Source: Apricaphanius iberus (taxonomy: Eukaryota; Chordata; Actinopteri; Cyprinodontiformes; Aphaniidae). From it: a stretch of DNA of 64,000 nt. The translations under genes and the position numbers were made by a program. Shown piece after piece: positions 1 to 13,495 of this stretch (position 1 is its first letter; each line of letters starts with the position of its first letter). Where the stretch lies: the NCBI GenBank assembly GCA_028564705.1, contig JAPXFQ010002732.1:372001-436000 (forward strand). The letters run 5' to 3'. Under the pieces are notes generated by a model. It made no database searches. It had not been told where the DNA came from and was given only the letters and a program-made list of their open reading frames with translations.

Positions 1-3000
1 TTATCTTTATTGATCTCATGTATCCCTCAAGCATTTCAGCAGGGTGGCCTGGGAGCGGAAAGCTGCATTGTTGATTGAAAGCACAGTCTATCTTCAGATG
101 CGATCACAAATCAGGCCCCATTGGGGAATTGCTGGGAGCGGGCCAGATTATGTTCTTTCATGGTGCAGTGGTAATGATTCATTTTATCATACAAGACACA
201 AAGTGACTGTAATTGCACGTTTGGTACTAGGCTTCAGCCTCTGTCTTGGCGATGCCCATGTGGATTATTGAAGTATTTTTTTTAAATAAAGCCATAGCCT
301 TTGCACTCATAGCACAGCATAGATATCTTGGATTATTCAATATATTTTCTTTTGGTACATCTTGGCAAAGAAGGGGTGAGATATTTCAGTTTCAGACTTT
401 TATAATGAGCTGTTACTGCCAGTTCCCAGCGTAGCCTGACATTTACTCAAGGCAGGGCAAATAAAGATGGGGGAAAAAATAACCGAATATTTGCCCAAGA
501 ACCTTTTTAACCTCAACCTTGCCTCTTTCTCCTGATGTCTTTCACATCTTTTACTTAACAGATGATATATTTCATCCTTATATCTTAAGCGAATTGGAAG
601 CAGCCCCAGCCAACGGAGAACAATAAAAAAATTCATGCAGGCTCTCAAGGATCCAGAATCAAGATCAGAGGGTCATTTACAAATCTGCTCAAAGGCCAGA
701 GTCATTTCCAAGCTGAAAACTGAGGCCAGCTTTTGAATTTAAATGTGTTTTCTTGCCTTCTCTTTTGAATAAAAAGTGAGGAAGTTTGCTTTTACTTTGC
801 ATTTAACTCCTTGTACATTTAGGGTTTTTTAAAGAATCTTAAATATGAAATACAAGGAAGATCCCTATTGTGACTTTTTATCCACAATACCAATTCGAAT
901 CATTTAGAAATAGATGTTTGCTGGAAGAGTATTGGACTGATCCATCAGTGAGACCAACTCAATAACTTTAAAATGTGTCAAAGTAACACACTAAATGGTT
1001 TTCATTAGAGCAGAGGTTATTTTCATGAGCTTTAGGATTTTTGCCTCGGACAAATTACTTCTCATGGGCATTTATATGTTCTGGAGGCTTCATTTTTGCA
1101 CTGCTGGAGACTGGAATTCAGCACCCCTTCAGCTAATGTTTTAAAATCAGGAAACATTTCTCCAATTAAACCAATCAAAAGTCTAAAATATTCTCTGAAC
1201 TATTTCTTGGTACGTAAACTAAGCTTCAGCGGCACAGAAGCAGGAGCAGGCACTCATGTTTGGCACACATTTTGGCGCATCTAAGGAGTCACAACTGTCA
1301 GTAAGCGCTCTGAAGCCTCAGAGACTTTTCAAGATGCAGTCAGCCTGGACTCTGTCCCAACTTATAAGCATCTTCGCATTTGCACTAAGTGGCCAGAGGT
1401 GTCATACTAATCTGTAGAAATGAAGATTTTTCATTCACCGTTCTACCAAAACAGTCAAATACTGACAAATACACTGTTTTTAAACTCCATTTGGCAATCT
1501 ATCGTTGGCATTTTCCAATTAAAGTTCTCACAGCATTTAACTTTTCTGCTATAAGCTGTTGTTTTTATACCATGCCACTATAAACCTATGGTAAATCAAA
1601 TCAGGGTTATCGTGCCATAAAATATTTCATGGTGGTTCCAGCTAATTGCACTCAAACTCAAATGTTGACTTTAATTAAATTTGTCAACTTGTTTCCACAT
1701 AATTGGATTAGTTATTTTTAAAGTAAAATTGTTAATCAATCTAACATGTCCATGGCTATAATAGCCTTTGAGAGTGGATTGTACATAGAGGCACGAATAA
1801 CATGCAGCATGGTATGGGCCTCTGCACACCAAGTACCTGCACTAACCACTTTGCTACACAATGAATCAAATATCTTGTATTTAAATAAATTAGTTTTTTT
1901 GTAGTGCTAACTAAACATGATCAGTGCTCCTTGGAACTTGATTCCAACATATTAGCTCAAAATGAATGAATCAAGTTAATGATGAGTTATGAAGTTTTAC
2001 ATAGAAAAGCAATTTAGTTAAGTATATCTGCCAAACGTATTTTACCAATCAAATGGGTAGATTCCTTTTTTTGAGTGTTTGTGTAGATGAATCAAAAATG
2101 TTTTTCTTCTCCCCTAAGCTATTGCTGTCAGGGGAAAATGTGAAGACAGAAGGTGATTTGGCTATGATGAACTGGAAACTGCAGCAGCCAGTATTGTCTC
2201 ACTTTCTCTAAATTTGTGTGTAGGAGTTGCAACACACTTAGATTGCACAGGCACACCCCCTCTATCATAGGTTCTGAGTTTGGCAAAACAAATGCATAAA
2301 GAACAGCATCAAAGAGATCGTGTCCATATATGTTTACCCTATCTTTAAGCTACATTAAGCAGATGTTTTAACAGTACGGAAGATAATACAAAACCTTTGG
2401 ATATATTATTTCCGCAGTAAATACAAATTTCCAAACTCTTTTGATACATTTTGGAACAAGACATTTCTCTTCCAAGGCAAATGCATTTCAGTCCCATCAG
2501 TTGTGTTTCTGACCTAGATGTGCAAGTCTGGGCCATATATGGGTATCAAAGGTAAGGAAAGTGAGTGAGAAGAGGAAAGACTCTTAAGATGATATTTGGA
2601 GTAGTAATCACACCAGACAGCTCGGTAGGAAGTAAATGAGTCAAAGTAGAACCAGGAGGAGGAAAAATTGAAAAAAACGTAATGATAGCCAGAGTTTGTC
2701 ATCCTCTGTGACAGAAGTGACTGGAGAATTTGAAGACAGTTGTTGTCATGGAAACTGATTTTTTTTTTTTTTTACACTGCTGACAGCCTGGTGGTCTCCC
2801 TGTGCTTTTCCAGTGAATGACAATGTCTACTGCTAAATATGTCATCCTTAGAAAAGAATAGGTGTTGGCTGTCAGTGGACCTGAGTGCTGACAGTGTCTT
2901 TGCTGAAGCTGTATTGTCCTGCATGGTCCGCTGAGGAATCTAAGGGCTGCTCAGTCGGGTTTATTTCAGTTTGAACACTGGTTCTGATAGTACTGGCTTG

Positions 3001-3929
3001 AGCTAACATACTGTAAACTTTGAAATTTAGTTCCAGCAATAAGATACAATTTGAGTATGATTGTTCTTTATTTTTGAAAAAAATATGTATTGTAAGTTTA
3101 CTCCCCGGCCAAAAGGCAATTCATTTATGATAAAGAAACATAGTCTAAGTTTTACTTTAGTCATTACTTCATGAGATCCTGATAATTTAAACCATTTATG
3201 TTTTTTGTCACGGACTGCACTTCACTCAGATGCCCTCATGAAAAGTCTAAGCTCCCAAGGTAAAAGTCTTGCTTGTAATGCTCAGCATGTCCTGCACGGA
3301 AGCCACATTTTTAATTAAAATTAGTTTCTTCCTACTGACATTGTGAGGTGTGATCACTGCCTGTCACAATAGCTCAGCACAAACATATTTATTTTGGGTC
3401 CCAGATTCATTTAATGGGCTTGTCAAAACTGATGAAAATTAGAGGAGGCAGATGCAGCTGATAAGGCCCCCCTGTTATTAGATGGGTTGGAGCGCTTGTT
3501 TGCCTGCCTCCGTTTGTCCTGGAACGATGCATAAATGCCTGTGCGTGTACAACCAGCCTGCAAGCTACAGAACATCAATGACCCCAGCTTAGTTGCGGGG
3601 CCAGTTTCAGCTCAAAACACAGAAAGTGATGATTAAATTTGGCTTGACTCAAACTTTCAAAGATGAAAAAAAAAATTGCTGTTTGTTTTTTTTAGTTAGC
3701 TCAGTCTGAAATTTATGCCTGAAGAAAAACACTTTACACATGACCAGTGTTAGTTCTAGATCCTTTTCTTCTAGTAAAGAGGAACAGTTTAGATATATAT
3801 CAATCAATTTATTTAGTAAATACTTAGTGTAAAATATTCCAACTTTTATACCTGTCTAATTCTAAGGTGGTCCTGATGCAAAACAAGCATAAAAATACCC
3901 CCTACTGTGTTTTCAGAAATAGAAGAAAG
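1..3929. other. Unrecognised non-coding stretch
   Basis: No gene or known repeat is recognised. Open frames are at most about 80 codons and occur on both strands without family motifs. A run of 15 T lies at 2759-2773. The segment near 3410-3510 is less AT-rich than its surroundings, but nothing in it identifies a function. Confidence 0.6.
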
Positions 3930-6041
3930 TAGGGATGAACCAATAGCGATACTGGTATCGGGGTCGATACCATTGTAGTACATTCGTATCTGCATCCGTT
4001 AGTGAACAATACCATAAACCGATACCTAAAATGTGGAAACTCTGCAATATTCACAGAAAATGTTGATTTTTTTCAATTAACTTTTTTTTAATGGTAATTT
4101 TTAATCATAAATTATTTTTTTAATCAATTTCACTATCATTTGCTATAACAAGCAGATAATAATTAAAATCTCTTTTCCAAGTCATTGCATTTTTTATGTG
4201 TGATAGAAGTTAGGGTTGTGCCGATGAAGGATGTCATCGTCCAGCATGATAGTTGACCTACATCACGATGGAAAGCCACGATCGTGATGCCACGCCCCAC
4301 CACCCTGTCAGACACTCACTAATCCTTTAGTCTCTTCTATAGTTTAACTAAAACCTTTGCAGGGACTGCCCTGTAAACAATGAGAATATAACTAATTAGT
4401 GAGTGTAGCAAAGTGGAAAATATTTGGATATATTTTTTTATTTATTTCGCGTGGTTTGTGTGTGTGGATTTGGTGTTTTGTTTGCATTTGTTTCCCTCTG
4501 TGAAGCTCCAAAAAAAAAGAAAAAAGAATTGATCTGGATGATTCAGGACAAGGAGTGCTGCGACCAGGTGCTTTGTTACAGCTGCGCAAAACTTGTTAAG
4601 CTGAACATAAAAAGGGCCGAGGCAGGACGGCAAAGACTAAACCCAATGGCCGAACACCACGAGCGATTACCGCGCACTAGAGCTGAAGATCTTTACCTGA
4701 ACCCGTCCGCCTCTTTAGCGCAATTATTTATATTAAAGCACTGCATTATTCCCAATCTACCTGTCAATATGTTACCGGCACACATCATGTCATGGTAAAG
4801 ACCCAATCCTCTCAGATAAACTCACAGAAAATGCTGAAGAATAAATGCACTATTATCCCAAGTTTCAACTTGCAGAAGTCTCCTGCATTTATATAGCATC
4901 TCCCTGATGTGCAAAGTCAGATAAAATCTCTTGAAATGTAAAGTGGTCAAGAGCGCAGACAGAAACGTATTCAGGCGAGAAAGACTAACAGAACCAAGCG
5001 GTTAAAGCTTTCTATACCAGCAGACTAAAATAGACATGCCTTGACATTATTGTTATTCATTTATCATTTAAAGTTTCAGTTAACAGGCCTATTTGACCAG
5101 AGTTCCAAACATTTGTTCAATGAATTGAAAACCGGACAACGTGACCGTCAAGGTGCCAGTTTTTTGGTTTTTTTTGCGAAAATGTGGGGTTTAATTGGTT
5201 CGGGTTGTAATAAGATGCCAATCCAAATATACTCTTGAACTCTCTCTGGTTCAGGTCGGTTCGGGGACAACTTTTAAGGCCCGATTACAGCTCTAGCGTG
5301 CACACGTCTCCGGCGGCAGACAGTCAGAGCGAGGCAGATAATTACCGTTTCAGCTGTTTTGAGAAACAAGCAAAGATGGCCACAAACGTTTGCACTATGC
5401 TCACTATGAGTCAAGGCTGCGTGGATATCGGTGCCGGCCCTTTGTTTTCCAGCTGCTTTTGGCTGAAATGGGGAATGAGAGCTTAAAAGGAGATCAGCTG
5501 TTCACCTGTCAGCTGATGTAGTGGTGTATGCTTGATCGGAAGAATTTATATTAAGACTTTTACCTGGAAGGAGAACAACCTGGTGTGAGTTTATTAGGTA
5601 TAACTTGGTCGTCTTTTTTACAAGGTAAAGGAATGATGTCCGTTTTTCAGTTTAAGGCTCTGAAAAGGTCCGGCACGATGCAGAAATCTGTGCGCACATA
5701 AAAGCGTGAGTAACTCCCAGGAACTCACAAACTGCTTGTACAAGTGTAGTAAAGTAACTACAGTACAGTTTAAAAAATTAAGTTGTTTTTTTTGCTGTAT
5801 TTTAAGTACTTTTTAGGCTGGTGTGAATAGATAAATGGAAAGAAAAAGTAACCACCACCCTCCCAACGATGTCATCGTCCATCACAATGTTTTACTGTAA
5901 ACATCGTTAACTCTCAATTTGGTGGACATTGCCCAACCCTAGTAGAAGTATCCGCATTGGTACTCGGTATCAGCAAGTACTCAGATCAGTATCGCATTAG
6001 TATCATATCGGTCTGAAAAAAGTGGAATTGTTGCATCCCTA
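3930..6041. mobile_element. hAT-like DNA transposon (copy A), interrupted
   Basis: The ends form an inverted repeat: the left end reads TAGGGATGAACCAATA, and the right end read backwards is TAGGGATGCAACAATT. The flanks are 8-bp target duplications, GAAGAAAG at 3922-3929 and GAGGAAAG at 6042-6049, matching at 7 of 8 bases. An 8-bp duplication and this type of terminus are hallmarks of the hAT superfamily. The subterminal DNA is rich in GATAC/GTATC words. No transposase is visible, so this is a non-autonomous or gutted element. Without the insert at 4211-5941 the element is only about 370 bp long. A second copy of the same family lies at 29544-30866. The family name is inference; the boundaries are seen directly. 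Confidence 0.85.
4211..5941. mobile_element. Nested hAT-like element inside copy A
   Basis: The left end begins TAGGGTTGTGCCGATG, and the right end read backwards begins TAGGGTTGGGCAATGTCC. Both ends then carry GATGACATCG-type subterminal words. The flanking duplications are ATAGAAGT at 4203-4210 and GTAGAAGT at 5942-5949 (7 of 8). Copy C at 29544-30866 has no insertion at the matching place, which confirms the site. Two open frames inside (4424-4798, 124 codons with a run of lysines, and 5235-5486) show no transposase motif that I recognise. I treat the element as non-autonomous or decayed. Confidence 0.85.
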
Positions 6042-8317
6042 GAGGAAAGGTTTTATAACTTAAGCTGCTTTGTAACTGATCTTTTTTCTGTTGAATTATA
6101 TAGTTAGGTTTCAAAAAAGTCGGCCAAATCAGAATTTTAACAGAGGATGATCTAATTCTGTTCATAATAACTAAAAACTCTAAATGAGCCCTTTCGTTTT
6201 ATGCCAGTAGGAAGTTTAAAGCTGATGCTTAACGTTAGCATAATTAGCTTCTAAATGTTAGCCAATTGTGTTATTCTCCCAGTGTTCATAAATTATTTGT
6301 TCCTTATTTCTCACTCTGTTTTTAATTTATATTAAATTCCCCTGATGATCCTAGATGCTACCAGAAAAGCTTTTTAAAAGTAATGAAGACTTCTTCAATA
6401 CGTTCGCAGTCAAGCAAAGCCAACCAGCCACATGAGCTGTCAACACAGCAGAGCAAATCAGGAACTATTTTTCTTCCGTAGTTCAATATAAGAGTCATGG
6501 AGACAGAATGATAAAACACAAATAGATGCTCATAATAATAGACTAATATAAAACAGCAAGTAGCTAGTGCTTGTAAGGCAGACTTCAATTTCCTTTCACC
6601 TCTGTAAAGCACAAATATAGAGGGCCCGGAATAATTATACTTCACACAACAAAGTCAGATGCTGAAGGTAGAAGTGAATAGCACTAAATGTTACAAACTT
6701 TATTTAGATAAGAAACATCATGGTCTTATGATATTACAAATTGCCATGGCACCCCTGTTGTAGACAAAAACAATTTCAGCGAATCCTGTAAGATGTAGCA
6801 TAAAATTGGTTTTATGTACAATGCACAGAATGAAAAATCTATCAAAACTATGAGATATTTGCATCTGACTCTGCTCAGCAGTCTCAGTGCAGTTGAGACA
6901 CATGATCACAGCTGTGCTTCTCCTTATGGGGATATGTTAAGTCTGCTTTTGCTGTTATACCGGAACAGATCAAATTGCACTTTATTGGTACTATAAGAGA
7001 CTGAATTGGGGCGATGATGGAATTCTACTGCTATCCTGCTGCTTATAATAGGGCACAGTCACGTTTGCTTTACAGAGGACGGTTTTATTGAAAAGCTAAT
7101 CTTGCCTAGGTTATGTAGACAAATGATAGCATGACACCAAAAAACAGAAACATCTGCTCTCCCCGGGATTTAGTGGGCATAATTGCAAAGTGTTTTTATT
7201 GTCTTTGTTGTTCAAGTCAATTGTCTTGTAATAAAAGTGCAAACAATGCACACAAGGAACACGAGTCAGTCACAGGGAGCAAATGGAGAACAGAAGGAGT
7301 GACTGACAAGGGAACTGAGAAACGAAAATCTCTAGCGATTTGAATTCAGAGATTTATAATTCTTGTTTTCCTCTTCTTTTTTCAAACCTAATCTCCTTCT
7401 CACTTTGAGCATTGAACACTTGTGTTCACCATGATGCTGGCAATTTAACAGCTTTGTTGCTAGACATATTGACTTTTTAAAGCCCAGCAGCTACTTCAGA
7501 AAAAATGAGCCAATCAAAAGCAGTTATGCCTCCTGAGAGTGAGGTCTTGTACTCTTGCTGTTCCTTCTATCTCCGCGCTGTTCAGAGACACTTAAATGAG
7601 CACATTTGGGGTGATGTGTTCCAGTGACGGAGTCTGTCCACTCTGAGGCAGAAAAGAAAAAGGTCTTACATTATCATTAATTTTCCCTTCAATTTTTCAT
7701 TTCCATGTAAATGTAGCCGAGCCATCAGCTATGCTGTGAATTTGCTGTCATTTTAAAATGTGTTTTAGCTCTATATGTCGAACTTTAACTTTCAAATCAG
7801 GCTGGAAAACACCTCCATAACTGCAGGCATTCATAAACGTACAATGTGCACACACACTTTCAAGTACACAGCCAGATACAATTGAAACATACTGGCAAGC
7901 GACAGAAAGTGTTAAAAGGCAAATGGTTCAAAGTGTTACCTCAGTCTCTCACAAGAGGAAAATGTGTTCTCTGTCCACTTACTGCATTCACACAGCCTGT
8001 CTAAGTGCTCTGTTTGACCTTCTCAGCATCTCAGTTTCCAGAACAAAACTCATCACCTCATATGTGACCCACACTCTCATATTTTCTTGCTTGCTGAGAG
8101 ACGCTGTTGAACTATAACCAGAGATCTCTTCACAAAAATAAACACACAACTCAATCTCAAGCCACTTGAAACATTGAAGCTAAAAGAACTACGTTGTTGT
8201 AAACATTTTTTGCAATGTTTTGCCAATAATATTAAGTCGCTGACATCATGAAACATTTCAGCTGTCAGACATAAAAAAAATGGTTTTGCCTATTCACAAT
8301 CTCCAATTTATTCAATT
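6042..8317. other. Unrecognised non-coding stretch
   Basis: No gene or repeat family recognised. The longest open frame is 95 codons (6358-6645, minus) with no recognisable motif and no supporting splice or promoter context. Confidence 0.55.
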
Positions 8318-10115
8318 AAATTCACTTTTATCTATATGGCGCCAATTCACAACAAATGTCATCTCAAGTCACTTTACAACAAAAGTCATTTCATTGTAAT
8401 TATACAAACATTCCAATCAGTTAAAAGTTATCTATGTAAGGAATCCCAGCAGATTGCGATGAGTCATCGACGTGAGGTTGTGCCCGGATCATGCAGACTC
8501 CAACCACAGCAATTCCTTATTGATCCCTCATACTGAGCAAGCATGTAGCAACAGTGGAGAGGAAAAACTCCTCTTTAACAGGAAGAAACCTCCGGTAGTA
8601 CCTGGCTCAGTACAAGCTGTCATCTGCTACGACCGTCTGGGGGTCTGAGAAGACCGAGAAGAGACAGCATGGAGGATGCTTGGTGACTTTGAGCATCATC
8701 GTTGCATCGACGTTTCCTATCCAGCAGGGGCCATTATAGTTGAGCAGGGTACCAGACCGTGTGGAGCTTCTATAGAGAGAAAAACACTGAGATAAAACTG
8801 GGTTAACAATTGCAATAACAGCAGAAAAAATATATCTGGAGAGTAGTAGAAGAGAAAAGTAGAAGAGAGAGGAAAAATTATGAGTCTGTCCTCCAACAGT
8901 TTAAGCCTATGGCATCATAACTACAGCGATAACTCACGATAATCCAAGCCATTCTAACCATAAGCTTTATCAAAAAGGAAGGTTTTAAGACTAGTCTTAA
9001 AGATAGACAGAGTGTCTGCCTCACAGACTAAAACTTGGAGCTGGTTCCACAGGAGAGGAGCCTAATAACTAAAAGATCTGCCTCCCATATTACTTGTAGA
9101 AATCCTAGGAACTGTCAGTAGACCTGCATTCTGAGAATGAAGTGTTCTGTCAGGAACATATGGAACAATCAGATCTCTGATTTTAGATGGAGCTTAATAA
9201 TTAAGGGCTTTAAATGCAAGGAGGATGATCTTAAATTCTATTATGGATTTAACAGGGAGCCAGTGGAGAGAAGCCAAAATGGGAGAAATGTGATCTCTCT
9301 TTTTAATATTTATTAGAACTCTTGCTGCAGCATTTACAGGACTTCCTCATATTAAGGAATTACAGTAGTCCAGCCTTGAAGAAACCAGTTTAATATGGGA
9401 TTCAAATGTCATGTCTTGATAAGAAATTACACAGAGGTTCTTTACATTATTACCAGAGGCCAAATTAATACCACCCAGATGAAGAGATTGACCTGGGAGT
9501 TTCCTTCTTAAAGGTTCTGGTCCAAAGGAAACAACTTCTGTCTTGTCTGAATTTAAAAGTAGAAAATTCTGAGTCATCCAGGTTTTTATGTCTTCAAGAC
9601 ATGCTTGTGATCTTCCTAACTGATTGGTTTCATCAGTTTTTATGGATAAATATAACTGTGTATCATCAGCATAACTGTGGAAATTAATTCCATGTTGTCT
9701 AATTATTTTATTTATTGGAAGCATGTTTTTAGTAAAGACAATCGGTCCAAGCACAGGACCCTGTGGAACTCCACAAGTAAACCCTTGAGTATGAAGATTT
9801 ATCATTGACATGAACAAACTGGAATCTGTTGGACAGATATTATTTAAACCAGCCTAGTACTGTTCCCTTTATCCCTACATCATGTCCAAGCCTTTCTAAG
9901 CTAATATTATAATCGATTGTGTCAAAAGCAGCACTCAGATCTAACGAGACCAGAACAGTCACAAATCCATTATCTGAGGCCATTAGAAGATCATTACTAA
10001 CTTTCACCAGTGCTGTTTCAGTGTTATGATGCGCTCTAAAACCTGACTGAAATTCTTCAAACAGGTTTTTGCTATTTAGATGCTCACATACTTGATTAGC
10101 AACTAGATTATAGAA
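8318..10115 (-). mobile_element. 5'-truncated L2/Rex1-like LINE
   Basis: A non-LTR retrotransposon lies antisense, with its 3' end near 8318 and its 5' side cut near 10115. Read on the minus strand, the order is reverse transcriptase N-part (FQSGFRAHHNTETAL at about 10000-10065, then LDLSAAFDTIDY at about 9910-9945), RT C-part (ORF 9347-9817), a C-terminal tail around 8950-9330, and an untranslated 3' part (8318-8900). The N-part and C-part are in different frames, so at least one frameshift separates them. The endonuclease domain and the 5' UTR are absent, as is usual for 5'-truncated LINE insertions. The YADDTQLY motif is typical of the CR1/L2/Rex1 group; I cannot separate these clades by eye. 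Confidence 0.85.
9347..9817 (-). pseudogene. Reverse transcriptase fragment of the LINE at 8318-10115
   Basis: This open frame of 156 codons holds the catalytic half of a non-LTR reverse transcriptase. GVPQGPVLGP lies at residues 16-25 and the active-site box YADDTQ at 49-54, with both aspartates kept. LLLNSDKTEV (86-95) and the SRLDYCNSL motif at the end follow. The apparent start methionine is not the real start: conserved RT sequence continues upstream in another frame, as far as about 10110. The full protein would need an N-terminal endonuclease and more RT, which are not here. It is a dead fragment, although its active-site region has no stop codon. Confidence 0.85.
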
Positions 10116-13009
10116 GACATGTTAGAAACAACTCAGAGGTGACAGTACAACAAAATATTTATTGGCAAAAAAATCTCTTCCCAGTAGGTTGGTCGAAACC
10201 ATTTAACCCATATTCCAAGAGAGCAGTGTAATCTTACATTTCTGGTCATAAGTATGGCTCCATTTACACATGTGTTATTAGATGTGCAAAGTCTGCACTT
10301 TTTAGGTAGATTCAGGATATACCAGACAAACACTGTGTCTGTATGGTAAAAAAAGATTTCTTGTCACCCTCATTGAAATTCCAATAAGGCTAAGGGATAT
10401 AATGATATAAACAGATAATTATTTCTTCAGTACCCCTCCTAATCATTTCACTGAGGTACTCCAATGGTTTCCATGGTTAGAGGAGTATAAAATGAAGCAC
10501 TCACATATTTCGACTACTTTGGCAAACACTCCGAAAGAGCTGGTCTCTTTTAGGAGCTCAGTGAATTTCAGTGTGGCACTGTGAAAGGTTGCCCACCTGT
10601 ACAGTGAGTTAATTTATGAAACTTCCTCCGTACTTAGCCTTCACAGCCAATTTTTGTCTGTATCCTAATGTGGAAGCAATTAGGAGCAACACAGACTCCG
10701 CCATGAAGTGGTAATCCACATAAAATCACAGAGCAGGACACAGGGCATAATGGGGCGCATTGTGTGCCAAAGTTGCCCGTGTTGAGCAAAGTCAATAGCT
10801 ACAGAGCCTTTTAGGTTAGCTCAAGATAAGTACATGGGGAGCGTCGTTGAATAGTGTTCTATAGGTGAGCACTTGTTTTCCAAACTCTACAATGTTGCAG
10901 AGCATTAGATGAATAAATATAAAGCTACGGTTTGAATGTGGACACAAGTATTAACTAGGCCATCTCGTTCAACATCAGCCCCTAACCTTCCAATTGCTCT
11001 CGAGCAATTGTTAATAAGCCCTAAATTATAGACTTTGCGGCTGAAAAGAAGTTGAGATAACTGCAAGGCGTTAGTCAGCTCGATACAAATGCTGTATGTT
11101 TCAGATTTGGAAAGATAAATATAGTGTATGATCTATATTTGTTGAATAAACAATCAGTATCTTGCTTTGTACAAGGATTCCTTGAGGTTAATCTTCAGAA
11201 ATGATAAAAGTGACACTCTGGTCACTTTGAAGGTTTTGTTTCATCAGTGGGTGAGCTTGATGTGTTGTTTGTTTGATGCTGCATTCCAAACATTCTCCAA
11301 GCATACTGGCCTTCAAAAAAAATGTCTCACTCATTCCTGTCCCTCCACCTGTCAAGTCCTTTTGTCTGAATTTGTCAGAAGACGTCTCAGTGGATCAGTT
11401 AGGCAGCTGGGATAGAGTGAACCCCAGGGGTCCGTTGTGGTATTTTGATGTCTCCAGGAAGCAAATAGGCTCTCAGGGTCAGTCTGAGGGCTGTGTGTCC
11501 TTTGTTGGCCAACGGCAGTCTGTAAATCAAAGCTTCAGGAAGAGAAAGAAAAGATGTTTCAGTCCAGTATGAAGACTTTGAACTCCTCCAAAAAGCTACT
11601 AAAATGCCATGTCCACTTACAGACCTCCATCCAGTAACCAGCTCACGCACTTTGTCCTCGCGTGTCAAGATCAAAGACACTTGCCAGACACAAACCGGGT
11701 TTTTAGTCCAGCTGAAATCTCACCTGTTCTCATCGCTCATTGTTTTGCTTCATGTTTTAGTGATGAGCTTTTCCTTAGCCCCACAATCAGAGCCAAGCTA
11801 TCTGCAATGAAGCCACACTGCTGGGACTTAGACAAAACACTTTCTATGTTTCGACATGCACTTCATAATGTCTCCTCCAGCAGACACATAATAGAGCTCT
11901 AACAGACCCAGGGGAGATTGTTAAAACAGCAGGGCAGGTGAGCTAAGACTTGCAGTGAAGTATTCCCATTTGGGAATCATCAAATAGACTCAGAAGGGGA
12001 TTGATAGGAGCCTTAAGCCACTTCCTTACAGTCAATGTAGTACTGGACAGATATGACTGCTGCGATGAGTCTCAGGTGGATGTGAGGTACTTCACAATAC
12101 CCTTTAGCTGTAGCTTGTCATTAGAAGCCAGGGAGGGGGGATATGAAGGGTGGCTTCTGTTATTTTGTTACTTGGTGAGCAGACAGCATTGTTCTGTGCT
12201 GCCTTAATGATTAAATGGGGTTGCAGGGAGATGAGTTATGGGGGAGGGGAGGTGATGAGCTGACACAGAGCAAACGAAAAGAGAGTGTTTGGCTGCTGCA
12301 GAGATCTAGGTGTGCCTCGTCTTTAATCATAACTGCTTGGAATCTATTTTTTGCTCATTCTCCTTTTTTCAAATGTTCTCTGTTGCCCAGAAGCTGCTCC
12401 TTGCCGTATAATTTTGCTTTTCACCCTCATGATCTCCCTCCCAGACTCTTAATCAGCAGGGCGTAACTGAGAATCCTCTGTCCTCCATAGTCTACCTGAT
12501 TCTTGATCTTTTGAAATTCTTTTTCATCCTCCACTAGCCTTAATGACAGACATTTATTCAACTCAGACTACTTGGAAAAGAGATTAAGTTCAGTGGCGGT
12601 TGGTTAAAACAGGGAGAGGAGTGTCTGTGTTGTCTTCACACATCACTCCTCACCTGAAGGCCTCTCCATCCTTAAATGCACGCTATTCTAAACTATAATT
12701 GATGCTATTAAAGTCATCCGCTTGTTGTCCCTTATCACTGCCAGCTCAAATGAACCAACTGGAAGACAATGATGAAAATGATGATAGGCTTACTCTACAA
12801 GGTGAAATAGACAAACCCAAAGTAGCACTTGTAAAGCTGAAGAAAAGGGATGCGTGATTTTAAAAATAAACAAAATGTCTAAAAATTGTGGCATGCATAA
12901 GAATTAAGCCATCTTAACTTCAATGCCTATAAATTAAAAACAAGAAACCATCTGACCAAGTGGCAAGGCTAAACAATGTGTATTTCAGTAAATTTCCTAT
13001 ATTCTCAGA
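10116..13009. other. Unrecognised non-coding stretch
   Basis: No repeat family or gene recognised. Several overlapping open frames of 60-99 codons sit on both strands between 11167 and 11902. Mutual overlap and lack of any motif argue against coding. Confidence 0.55.
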
Positions 13010-13495
13010 AGGCAAGGCACGGCAATTTTATTTGTATAGTATATATATTTATATATATATATATGTATCAACACAAGGCCATTCAAAGTGCTTTACATAA
13101 TTACAAAAATGTGAAAATTAAAACATAGAATCATTAAAGTAAGCATAAATGAACATTTATGAAAGATAATTTATGTAAAATTATAAAAAAATTAAAACTG
13201 CTGAAACACAAGAATCAATTAAAACATTTAGCAATAACCGTAATTAAAAGACAATAAGAAGCATATAGTGATTTGAGCATAACAGAATATTTCTGTAAAA
13301 TTATAAAAAATTAAAAACAGAAAACATTTAGCGATTGACAAAAGCAATAACAGTAATTAAAAAGAATTAATGCAAAACTCGTATCAGTTACTCATCAGCA
13401 AGTCTAAATACATATGTTTTTATTTTAGATATAAAAGAGTTCAGTGTCTCTGCAGCTTTGAATTCATCCAGGAGTTTGTTCCACCCAGATGAAAA
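13010..13495 (-). mobile_element. 3' end of a split LINE (Rex1/L2-like), part 1
   Basis: Read on the minus strand this holds the last residues of a LINE protein, including AAETLNSFISKIKTYVFRLADE-type sequence ending at a stop near 13388. A 3' tail follows, with the teleost-common words AAAGCACTTTGAATTGCC in variant form. An AT run at 13036-13066 has expanded inside the tail. The matching C-terminus occurs at 34680-34930. The upstream part of the same element resumes at 14560. Confidence 0.75.

Noticed and set aside
4424..4798. 124-codon frame inside the nested hAT-like element
   Set aside because: I looked for a BED zinc finger or hAT dimerisation motif. The cysteines (ECCDQVLCYSC) do not follow the BED spacing and the lysine run is an A-rich stretch.
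6358..6645. 95-codon frame, minus
   Set aside because: No domain or context; length is within chance for AT-rich DNA of this size.
11167..11902. Cluster of overlapping frames of 68-99 codons
   Set aside because: They are on both strands and in several frames over the same DNA, with no motif.
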